This document shows positions 18,168 to 26,276 of a stretch of 60,801 bases of DNA, one piece after another. The position numbers and the translations under genes are program-made. Under the pieces are notes generated by a model. The model worked only from the letters and a program-made list of their open reading frames with translations, did no database searches and was not told the origin of the DNA. The stretch is from Bacteroidota bacterium. GTDB taxonomy: Bacteria > Bacteroidota > Bacteroidia > Cytophagales > Cyclobacteriaceae. The first letter of the stretch is position 1. Each line of letters opens with the position of its first letter. The stretch lies in assembly GCA_016866385.1 (NCBI GenBank), contig VGMU01000011.1, positions 1 through 60,801 on the forward strand, written 5' to 3'.

Positions 18168-19304
18168 TCACACTCGGATGTAGATTTTGTTTTTATCCAT
18201 CAAGAAGCCTATGCTCCAAATTAACAACATGTAGGCCACAGAAAAGAAGAAAGAAGCATTTTTTGGGCTTAACCAACTGGTAAATGCATTTTCATAGATG
18301 ACTGCTTTCAGGTCGCTGTCTCCTATGGGGATAGAGGAAATGATGGAGATGACGACGCCTGAACACACGTAAAGAATCAAGGGATTTCTTCCGAAAGCTT
18401 GAAAGAAATAGGTCCATGAGGCAATATTTTTGATTTCTACCACGAAAATCAAAAGAGAGAGCATTACCAAGTCCCAACCTACCGTGAGCGTAACATAGGG
18501 GCTGGTCCAAATCTTTTTATTGATAGGGAATACCAAATCCCAGGCATAACTCGTGGCGATCAACACCAGGCCAAGTACTGCCAATGTCTGTACACTGACT
18601 AGGCTATTTCCCCTTCGTTGCACAAATTTTCCTACCAAATACCCTGCAATGACATTGACTATGGAAGTAAGTGTACTTAAAATTCCTTCTGGTTCACCTT
18701 CATCCGTATACATTCTTTTTTCACCGATCACCGCCAGATCCCATTTCAAAGGTGCATTTCCAAGCAAGCTGTAGGGATCCCCGGGAGTACCTAGGTAATA
18801 GAGTATAGGCCAATAGCCAAGTAAGGCAGCAATGCTAAAGATCCAGCCCAATTTCTCTCCCCCCCAATACAATAACAGGGCGGCTGCCAAATAGGCTAGG
18901 GCGATGCGTTGCAATACCCCGAGCAGCCTTACTTCACCTAAATCAATAAAGGCAAGTTGACCCGCATCATTGGGTTCAAAGAAAGGAAAAGCATTGAGTA
19001 GCCAGCCAATAGCAAAGATCAAAAACGCCCTGGTGAATACTTTCTTGTAGAATTTACCTGCCTTCATGTCTTGCATTCTTTTCAAGGCAAAACTCATGGC
19101 ATTTCCAACGACAAATAAAAACGTAGGAAATACCAGGTCTGTTGGTGTAAATCCGTGCCATTCTGCATGCATCAAAGGGGAATACATGATATTCCAACTG
19201 CCGGGAGTATTGACGATGACCATAAAGGCTAAGGTCATTCCTCTTAAAACATCTAATGCCAGATACCTTCCTTGAAGTAATTTGGCCTGTTGATCAATTT
19301 GCAT
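18168..19304 (-). CDS. HGSNAT-like membrane acyltransferase (DUF5009)
   Basis: 378-residue integral membrane protein with about ten helices, of the family that includes heparan-alpha-glucosaminide N-acetyltransferase. The N-terminal signature LALDVLRGMTLAFMVIVNTP and the conserved WHGFTPTDLVFPTFLFVVG are both present. In eukaryotes the homologue moves an acetyl group across a membrane onto terminal glucosamine. It is divergent from the GH20 hexosaminidase gene, supporting a role in amino-sugar glycan breakdown; this is context-based inference. Confidence 0.9.
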   Translation of the reverse strand: MQIDQQAKLLQGRYLALDVLRGMTLAFMVIVNTPGSWNIMYSPLMHAEWHGFTPTDLVFPTFLFVVGNAMSFALKRMQDMKAGKFYKKVFTRAFLIFAIGWLLNAFPFFEPNDAGQLAFIDLGEVRLLGVLQRIALAYLAAALLLYWGGEKLGWIFSIAALLGYWPILYYLGTPGDPYSLLGNAPLKWDLAVIGEKRMYTDEGEPEGILSTLTSIVNVIAGYLVGKFVQRRGNSLVSVQTLAVLGLVLIATSYAWDLVFPINKKIWTSPYVTLTVGWDLVMLSLLIFVVEIKNIASWTYFFQAFGRNPLILYVCSGVVISIISSIPIGDSDLKAVIYENAFTSWLSPKNASFFFSVAYMLLIWSIGFLMDKNKIYIRV

Positions 19305-19414
19305 AGGGCGATAAAATAGGGCTTTGGGTTTACTTCGTTAAATTATTAAAAGTAGCTGGTTTTAAAAATATCTCGCCTTAAATTTATTGGGTTCACCAAT
19401 CTAATATTTCCCAT

Positions 19415-21949
19415 ATGAAACGGCACAGCTTCTTGCATGGATTGATTTTTTGCTTGCTTTTCTTTTTTTATGAGCCTTGGGCTCAGGCACAAGTTCATGC
19501 GTCTTGGAACTTGTTGGAAAATAAATTCACATCACCCGAGCAGCATAGTGCCTCACTATCTCTTACCAATGCTGGAGAAAAACCAATTCAAGCAGGTTGG
19601 AAATTATATTTCAATACCATTTTTATTTCCATTTTTAGTCAATCATTAGACCCTAAGCTGCAGCTAAAGCACTTGCAGGGAGATTTTTTTGTGCTAGAAG
19701 GCCAAACCCCTGCACTAGATCCAAAAAAGCCTTTTTCTTTTGCCTATCGGAGTCGAGGTCCTTTTTTTAAGAATTCCTACGCCCCCGAGGCCTTGATTTT
19801 GGTGCATGCCGATGGAAAAATTGAGGAAATCAAGCACTATGAAGTGGAAGAGATTAGCGAATCAAACTTGGCTTCTATGGCTACAGGAACTCCCTTGCCT
19901 GTAACTTCCTCCGCACAACGTTACGAACAAAATAGAGCAATTTTTCCTCTTTCAGAGGATGAAATCCCTCCCTACTTGCCTTCTCCTAAAGAATGGAAAT
20001 ATACCGCAGCAGCTCTAGAAATGACTCCTAGCAAAATTGTAGTTGAAGGCCCAACGGAATTCCATGCCCCTAAAGAATACGTGGAGGAAAAGTTATTACA
20101 TGGGTATCGAGTGGCAGATCGAGCTGAGGAAGATGTGCTACGCATTAGGTTGGAAAAGGTGGAATCCTTTGGATTAGAAGCTTATGGAATAAAAACTGTA
20201 GGCAAGGAGGTACTCATTCAGGCTTCATCTCCTGCAGGAGCTTGGTTTGGAGTAAATTCATTTTTAGCCCTGCTTCCCCCTGCGGTTTGGAAGGAGGGTG
20301 TTTCCTCCTTGATTTTGCCTCAGGTAGAGATCCATGATGAACCTGCATTTGGCTACAGAGGATTTTTTTTAGATGTGGCCCGCAACTTCCAACCTAAAGA
20401 GCAAATTTTTAAAATTCTCGAATTGATGTCTTTTTACAAATTGAATGTCTTTCACTTCAATTTGGCCAACGATGAAGGCTGGAGAATTGAAATCCCTGGA
20501 CTTCCCGAATTGACAGATTTTGGGGCTAGAAGAGGATTTTCTGAAAATGAATCGGAATTTTTATATCCCTACTATGGCTCTGGAGCTTTTCCAGAACAAA
20601 GCGTCACGGGAACAGGATTTTATACAGTAAAAGATTTTCAAGAGATTTTGGCTTTTGCCAAGCAAAGAAACATTGAAGTGATTCCCGAATTGGGTGTGCC
20701 TGCCCACTCTCGAGCAGCGATTTTGGCTATGGAGAAAAGATATCAAAGCTACGCTTCGGCAGGAAAAATGGAAGAAGCACTTGCCTACCGATTGGCCGAT
20801 CCCGAGGATCAATCCAAGTACCGGTCTGCCCAAAATTTTACGGGTAATACGGTGTGTGTTTGTCAAGAATCTACCTATGCGTTTTATGAAAAATTGGTAG
20901 TAGAAATTGGTAAAATGTATGCTTCAGTGGGACTTGAGGGTAAAAATTGGCATTCTGGGGGAGATGAAGTCCCCAAGGGGGTATGGACGGCTTCTCCCAT
21001 ATGTCAGGAGTTTTTAGCCAAGAATCCCGATCTATCTCAAGACGAATTGTTGGATTATTTTCGACTGAGAATTGGGGATATTTTAACGAAGCAGGGCTGG
21101 CAAATGGGAGGTTGGGAAGAGATAGGACAGTCTCATCAGGGAGAAGAGGTGGTTCCTAATGAAAAATTATCCTCTCAGCAGTGGAAACTTTACGCGTGGA
21201 ATGCAGCTGCAGGTTGGGGAGGGGAGGACATGGCTTATAGATTGGCCAACGCCGGCTATCCTGTTGTGATTTGTTCGAGTGCAAATTTTTACTTTGATCT
21301 TGCCAATTCTTGGGATCCTGACGATCGAGGCCATACCTGGAGTGGGGTAGTGGATATGTACCAATCTTGGAAGACCGTTCCTGGAAAATTATACCTTTCT
21401 CACGACCAAACCTTGTCGGGAGATCCATGGAATTGGGAGGATGCCGAGGAAAAATTTACCCTGCTCACCGAAAAAGGCAGAAAAAATATCCTAGGTGTTT
21501 CAGGGCAATTGTGGACCGAAACCGTCAAGGGTACAGAGATGCTAGAAAACTACCTTTTTCCCAAGATGTTGGGCTATGTGGAAAGGGCTTGGAAGGGCGA
21601 TCCCGAGTGGTCTAGACAGGGTACCGAGGAAGAAATGAAAGAGAGTAGGAAAGAGGAATGGAACCAATTTGTGAATTTGGTGGGGCAAAAAGAACTTCCC
21701 CGATTAGAAAAAATAGCAGGTGGGGTGTCCTTTGCTCTACCCAAACCTGGGGTAGCGATCAAGGACGATAGGGTCATGGTCAACTCAGCTTTTCCTGGGA
21801 TGGATATTCGGTACACGGATTCAGGAGCAGAACCTAATGCCAATTCCCCCATCTACAGGGAACCCATCTATTACCGTCCTGGATATACGCCTAGATTTAA
21901 ACTTTTCTTACCTTCTGGTAGGTCTGGAAGAAGTGCAGGGATAGATTAA
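19415..21949 (+). CDS. Beta-N-acetylhexosaminidase, GH20
   Basis: 844-residue exported glycoside hydrolase that removes terminal GlcNAc or GalNAc. Order: signal peptide (1-26, ending AQAQ), chitobiase-type N-terminal carbohydrate-binding domain (about 30-160), GH20b domain (180-305), catalytic barrel (312-690) with the catalytic pair D517-E518 in HSGGDEVPKGVW, and a C-terminal CHB_HEX_C domain (about 770-840). The usual HWHLTDDQGWR of GH20 reads FHFNLANDEGWR here, still within family variation. It overlaps the SIS gene tail to tail by four bases. Confidence 0.95.
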   Translation: MKRHSFLHGLIFCLLFFFYEPWAQAQVHASWNLLENKFTSPEQHSASLSLTNAGEKPIQAGWKLYFNTIFISIFSQSLDPKLQLKHLQGDFFVLEGQTPALDPKKPFSFAYRSRGPFFKNSYAPEALILVHADGKIEEIKHYEVEEISESNLASMATGTPLPVTSSAQRYEQNRAIFPLSEDEIPPYLPSPKEWKYTAAALEMTPSKIVVEGPTEFHAPKEYVEEKLLHGYRVADRAEEDVLRIRLEKVESFGLEAYGIKTVGKEVLIQASSPAGAWFGVNSFLALLPPAVWKEGVSSLILPQVEIHDEPAFGYRGFFLDVARNFQPKEQIFKILELMSFYKLNVFHFNLANDEGWRIEIPGLPELTDFGARRGFSENESEFLYPYYGSGAFPEQSVTGTGFYTVKDFQEILAFAKQRNIEVIPELGVPAHSRAAILAMEKRYQSYASAGKMEEALAYRLADPEDQSKYRSAQNFTGNTVCVCQESTYAFYEKLVVEIGKMYASVGLEGKNWHSGGDEVPKGVWTASPICQEFLAKNPDLSQDELLDYFRLRIGDILTKQGWQMGGWEEIGQSHQGEEVVPNEKLSSQQWKLYAWNAAAGWGGEDMAYRLANAGYPVVICSSANFYFDLANSWDPDDRGHTWSGVVDMYQSWKTVPGKLYLSHDQTLSGDPWNWEDAEEKFTLLTEKGRKNILGVSGQLWTETVKGTEMLENYLFPKMLGYVERAWKGDPEWSRQGTEEEMKESRKEEWNQFVNLVGQKELPRLEKIAGGVSFALPKPGVAIKDDRVMVNSAFPGMDIRYTDSGAEPNANSPIYREPIYYRPGYTPRFKLFLPSGRSGRSAGID

Positions 21950-22686
21950 AGCATCGAAACCCATTTTTTGTATTCTTCGATGAGCCCCTCGTTGTGGGCC
22001 GATCCTTGATCGGAATTAGAGCTATTGAACACTTCAGGTTGCCCTCCATTGGCTAGGATGGCCGAAGTAGCTTCCACGCAGATTGCCTGAAGTAAGGCGG
22101 TACTAACTACCGTAGAGGTAGGTCCTACCTTGGTTTCAAGACCCTCTAAAGCTAATGCAGCATCTCCAATTTCCCCCATATTATCTAGGACTACATCCCC
22201 CAATTCATACAGTTTGAGCCCCGAGGAATGCCTAGAGCTGACCGACTTGCTGTGCCTTAGATTGGTGAGCACAATTACTTTAGCTCCTTTTTCTTTGGCC
22301 AATTGAGCCAATTCTATAGGAACAGCATTACGCCCGGAATTGGAAGCAATAATAAGTACATCTTCAGGACCAAGAACATAATCTTGCAACAGATGCTGGG
22401 CATAACCTTCTTTTCGCTCTGCTTCTGTACTTCCGGTGGCACTTTGGTGGAGCATAAGTTCGGGTACCAAGAGGGCCCGTACTCTGGCAAATCCTCCCGC
22501 ACGATAAAAAAGCTCCTCGGCAATCATGTGCGAATGGCCAGTACCGAAGCTATATACCCAACCTTGATGGGTCAAGGTAGAAGCTAAATACCCTGCCGCT
22601 TGTAGGATTTGGACTTCTTGACCAAAAGCGAGTTGTAGTTTATGGCTAATTATTTCTTGATATTTTTTGTAACTAGGGATAGACAT
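21946..22686 (-). CDS. SIS-domain sugar-phosphate isomerase-like protein (UPF0309 type)
   Basis: 246-residue cytoplasmic protein with one SIS domain: GWVYSFGTGHSHMIAEEL near 42-59 and IIASNSGRNAVPIELA near 113-128, matching phosphosugar-binding loops. The UPF0309/sugar isomerase-domain group is often found with amino-sugar genes. It is the last gene of a four-gene minus-strand operon, ten bases after the cytochrome fusion gene, and faces the GH20 gene. Substrate is inferred to be an amino-sugar phosphate. Confidence 0.85.
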   Translation of the reverse strand: MSIPSYKKYQEIISHKLQLAFGQEVQILQAAGYLASTLTHQGWVYSFGTGHSHMIAEELFYRAGGFARVRALLVPELMLHQSATGSTEAERKEGYAQHLLQDYVLGPEDVLIIASNSGRNAVPIELAQLAKEKGAKVIVLTNLRHSKSVSSRHSSGLKLYELGDVVLDNMGEIGDAALALEGLETKVGPTSTVVSTALLQAICVEATSAILANGGQPEVFNSSNSDQGSAHNEGLIEEYKKWVSML

Positions 22687-22696
22687 AAAGCAAAAA

Positions 22697-24802
22697 TCAA
22701 TGGATTAAGATTTCATCTACAAATACCCATCCTTTTGCTCCTGCTCCAGGATGCCAAGAGGGGAGTTTGCTTATGGGACTCAATTTGATGCGTACCTGAT
22801 CCGCCTGGGTATTTGAAAGGGGAAGGGAGAGCAAACTGAATCTAGGATCTTGGATTTTGGTAGACATGGGTAGATTGGGAACAGGAATCTTACTCCATTT
22901 ACCAGAATTCCCTACCCAAAGTTCTACCGATTGAGGAGGAAAAATATACGCACTTTCGTGCAGGAGCAGACTAATTTCCAAAACACTTAGATTTTTCAAG
23001 CCTCCAAGGGAAAGGGTGAGGTCAAAAGGGGAGTCGGTGAAGCCCAGCCAATCTCCACTGCTATGGTTGGCCTTGCCTTTAATCCCATCAAATAAGCTGC
23101 TTGCGCCTTTTGCTGCGTAGCGTGGGTTGGGTAAAGTACTCAAACTATAGGAAGTTGGGACAATTCCTTTTTTGAAAAGAATAGTATCCGTAGTCTCACT
23201 GCCTATCCATCCTGGTGCAAAAGCCTTAACGCGAAGTTGAGTTGAGGATTTCAAGGTGAGAGGATGGGTGTACCTGCTACTCTGTAGGCTATCCGGCATG
23301 CTTCCATCCAGGGTATATCTGAGCTGGGTGGATTTGATGGGATGGGAAAGGATCACTTGGGTTTGGTCTTGGAATAGCACCTCATCAAATTCAATTTTTG
23401 GTGGATTTAATGGGTAAATCACTCCTTTGTCATCGTACCCAAAATCGATCACTGTGGTTGGGAGCGCTTTTTTAAGTTCTTCTTGTTTTTGGATAGCTAA
23501 GCCAGTTTGCCAAAGGAATAGTTTTTTCACTTGGCGCATGGAGAGCAGGTGCTTGGTACCCACCTCGCTGAGGGCATTTCCAGACAAGGCCAGCAGTCGA
23601 AGTTGTGGCAATTGGGAAAATACGCTTAGCTGGGATTCAGGGATGCCTGTAAAGTTTAGATACACCTCTTCTAGCTGTTGGAAATCAGATAAAAACTCTA
23701 AATCCACATTTTCTAGAGGCATGCGGTCCAGTTTGAGACGGACTACTTGTTCACTCACTTTGGAGAGTTCTTCCAAGGAACTGGGATCAAAGGCAGAAGT
23801 CCCAAAATAAGTTACTTCCAGCGCTGGAGAACCAGGGTAAATGGGTCTTACTTTTCTAAAAAAAGTATTGAGATCGGCCACGTCTTCCTCGTCTGCGGGG
23901 GAGAAGGGGTATGTTTTTTCCTTGGTAAACTTTTCGGCAATCAGTTGATAAAAAGGATCTTCGGCTGGCAGTTCGATTACCTTCTGGTTTACCTTTCCTC
24001 CCGTAAGAACCCAGAGTCGCAGGAGTTCAAGCTCTTCTTCAGTAAGTTGAGGTTTATTTTTGGGAGGCATATGATCTTCCTCTTCCAAGGGCAGGTGAAT
24101 GCGTTGGATGAAGAGGGATTGCTCGGGATTACCCGCAAGAAAAAAGGGTCCAGACTTTCCCCCTTTGAGGATGCCTTCTACCAAATCTAACCGAAGTTCT
24201 CCTTTTACCTTTCCTTCTTTATGGCAAGAAACGCACTTGGATTCCAAGATGGGTTGGATCACATGCCTAAAGACTTCTGCATCTTCCAGGCTTAGGGTTT
24301 GTTTTTCTTGGGCAAGGAGTGGGCCAAGTAAAAAATCCTCTCCATGGGTAAGATTTGCCCCAAAATGACCTACCAGCAACAAGAGTATAGCTAATCCAAG
24401 ACCTATACTTTTTTTGATCTGTAGCTTTACATTTTTTAAAAAATAAAAGCCTATTGCGAGAAAAAAGCTACCAATTCCAGACCACTTATGCCAAGAAAAG
24501 TTGGAGCCTTCATAATCCTCTGTTGCTAAAATTAGACCAGCTAAAGAGGTAATTCCTGCGAAATTTGCTCCTAACAATAAAATTTTAGGAGCCAGTGTCT
24601 GCCAATTTTCGGACCTTGACCACAGCAGAGCAGTACTCAAAAGAAGCAGTACAAGCGGGAAATGAAGTAAGAGAGGATGGAGTCTTCCCGCCACCAAAAG
24701 CCAATCGGGCACCTGCAAGTAGTCTCCTCCTAGGAGAAGAATTACCACGCCTCCAATCCAAAAAAAGAGTAGGTTTTCAAGTAGGGAAGTACTTCGAGAC
24801 AC
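22697..24802 (-). CDS. Membrane c-type cytochrome fused to LRR, CHB_HEX_C and discoidin-like domains
   Basis: 701-residue multidomain protein. Order: four to five N-terminal transmembrane helices (10-150), planctomycete-type cytochrome domain with heme motif C190-V-S-C193-H194 and a following MPPKNK loop (245-250), a short leucine-rich-repeat stretch (345-445), a CHB_HEX_C/FN3-associated domain (467-545) containing YTLDGSMPDS, and a C-terminal F5/8 type C-like beta domain (555-700). The N-terminus should anchor it in the inner membrane with the rest in the periplasm. Carbohydrate-binding modules plus heme suggest redox work on a bound glycan or surface polymer, but function is unproven. Third gene of the DUF1553 operon (18-base gap to DUF1501). 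Confidence 0.85.
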   Translation of the reverse strand: MSRSTSLLENLLFFWIGGVVILLLGGDYLQVPDWLLVAGRLHPLLLHFPLVLLLLSTALLWSRSENWQTLAPKILLLGANFAGITSLAGLILATEDYEGSNFSWHKWSGIGSFFLAIGFYFLKNVKLQIKKSIGLGLAILLLLVGHFGANLTHGEDFLLGPLLAQEKQTLSLEDAEVFRHVIQPILESKCVSCHKEGKVKGELRLDLVEGILKGGKSGPFFLAGNPEQSLFIQRIHLPLEEEDHMPPKNKPQLTEEELELLRLWVLTGGKVNQKVIELPAEDPFYQLIAEKFTKEKTYPFSPADEEDVADLNTFFRKVRPIYPGSPALEVTYFGTSAFDPSSLEELSKVSEQVVRLKLDRMPLENVDLEFLSDFQQLEEVYLNFTGIPESQLSVFSQLPQLRLLALSGNALSEVGTKHLLSMRQVKKLFLWQTGLAIQKQEELKKALPTTVIDFGYDDKGVIYPLNPPKIEFDEVLFQDQTQVILSHPIKSTQLRYTLDGSMPDSLQSSRYTHPLTLKSSTQLRVKAFAPGWIGSETTDTILFKKGIVPTSYSLSTLPNPRYAAKGASSLFDGIKGKANHSSGDWLGFTDSPFDLTLSLGGLKNLSVLEISLLLHESAYIFPPQSVELWVGNSGKWSKIPVPNLPMSTKIQDPRFSLLSLPLSNTQADQVRIKLSPISKLPSWHPGAGAKGWVFVDEILIH

Positions 24803-24820
24803 GTTATTTGGGTTAGGAGG

Positions 24821-26275
24821 TTAAGCTATGATATCTGAAACTACCTTTCCATGCACATCGGTGAGTCTGTACCGCCTTCCCAAATGCTTGTAGATCAATT
24901 TTTCATGATCTATTCCCATGAGGTTCAAAACGGTAGCTTGGAAGTCGTGTACGTGTACGGGATTTTCTAGGATATTGTATCCAAAATCGTCTGTTTCTCC
25001 ATACACAATGCCTGACTTTACTCCTCCTCCTGCCATTAAGATGGAAAAGGCCCTAGGATGGTGATCTCTACCATAATTTTCTGGGGCTATTTTTCCTTGG
25101 CAATAATTCGTTCGACCAAACTCTCCACCCCAAATGACTAGGGTTTCGTCCAAGAGACCTCGTTGTTTTAAGTCAGTAATCAATGCTGCGGAAGCTTGAT
25201 CCACATCTTTTGCCTGCCCAATCATTTGGTTGGGTAGGTTGTCGTGGGTATCCCAGCCTTGATGGTAGAGCTGTACAAAGCGGACCCCATTTTCTGACAA
25301 CTTTCTTGCTAGAAGGCAATTGGCGGCATAGGTGCCTGGTACCAAGCAATCTGGACCATAAAGTTTGACGATGGAATCAGGTTCTTTGCTTACATCGGTG
25401 ATTTCTGGCACGGCGGTCTGCATGCGATACGCCATTTCGTATTGCTGCACTTTGGTGGTGATTTGGGGATCGTTAAATTCTTGGTAGCTCAATTCATTCA
25501 TGGCAGACACCTGATCGAGCATCCTTCTTCGCTGGTCTTTGCTCATCCCTTTGGGATCTGACAGGTAGAGTACGGGGTCTTCCGAGTTGGAAAACTGTAC
25601 CCCTTGGTGCCTAGCATCCAAAAAACCGCTGGACCATAATTTGGAATATACTCCTTGCCCATTTCCTTTGCCTCTGCTGAGCAATACACAAAAAGCAGGA
25701 AGGTTTTCATTTTCGCTGCCCAGTCCATAGCTCAACCAAGAACCCATGCTGGGTCTATTGCCCACCTGAGCACCGGTTTGGAAAAAAGTCAAGGCTGGAT
25801 CGTGATTGATGGCCTCCGTATGCATGGATTTGATGATGCAAAGGTCATCCACCACCGAAGACAAATGGGGGAAGAGCGAGGAGATCCACGCCCTACTTTG
25901 TCCGTATTGGTTAAACTCGAAGTAAGAGCCTACCAAGGGAAATGCATCTTGTCCTGCCGTCATGCCCGTGAGTCTTTGTCCCATACGAATGGACTCGGGA
26001 AGATCTTGACCAAAATTGGTTCTTAGAAGTGGCTTGTAATCAAAGGTTTCCAATTGGGAAGGTGCACCATTTTGAAAGAGGTATATGATACGTTTGGCTT
26101 TGGGTGCAAAATGAGGAAGGGCTCGCATCAAGGCATCCTCTGCTTCTTGCTTTCCTGAAAAAAGATCTGGGATCAATAGCGATCCTAAGGCTACACTTCC
26201 AATGCCTAAGCTCAGTCGAGAAAGGAATTTTCTTCTGTTGTGATTTAATCCTTGTTCAAAAATTTCCTTTTCCAT
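24821..26275 (-). CDS. DUF1501 family Tat-exported protein
   Basis: 484-residue protein of the DUF1501 family, distantly related to alkaline phosphatase/sulfatase-fold enzymes. A twin-arginine leader RRKFLSRLSLGIGSVALGS (14-32) predicts folded export through Tat. Family patterns include FQNGAPSQLETFDYKP, HTEAINHDPA and GGEFGRTNYCQG. DUF1501 almost always accompanies DUF1553 cytochrome proteins, in Planctomycetes and some Bacteroidota, as here (the DUF1553 stop lies one base upstream of this start). Enzymatic activity is not established. Confidence 0.92.
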   Translation of the reverse strand: MEKEIFEQGLNHNRRKFLSRLSLGIGSVALGSLLIPDLFSGKQEAEDALMRALPHFAPKAKRIIYLFQNGAPSQLETFDYKPLLRTNFGQDLPESIRMGQRLTGMTAGQDAFPLVGSYFEFNQYGQSRAWISSLFPHLSSVVDDLCIIKSMHTEAINHDPALTFFQTGAQVGNRPSMGSWLSYGLGSENENLPAFCVLLSRGKGNGQGVYSKLWSSGFLDARHQGVQFSNSEDPVLYLSDPKGMSKDQRRRMLDQVSAMNELSYQEFNDPQITTKVQQYEMAYRMQTAVPEITDVSKEPDSIVKLYGPDCLVPGTYAANCLLARKLSENGVRFVQLYHQGWDTHDNLPNQMIGQAKDVDQASAALITDLKQRGLLDETLVIWGGEFGRTNYCQGKIAPENYGRDHHPRAFSILMAGGGVKSGIVYGETDDFGYNILENPVHVHDFQATVLNLMGIDHEKLIYKHLGRRYRLTDVHGKVVSDIIA

Positions 26276-26276
26276 A

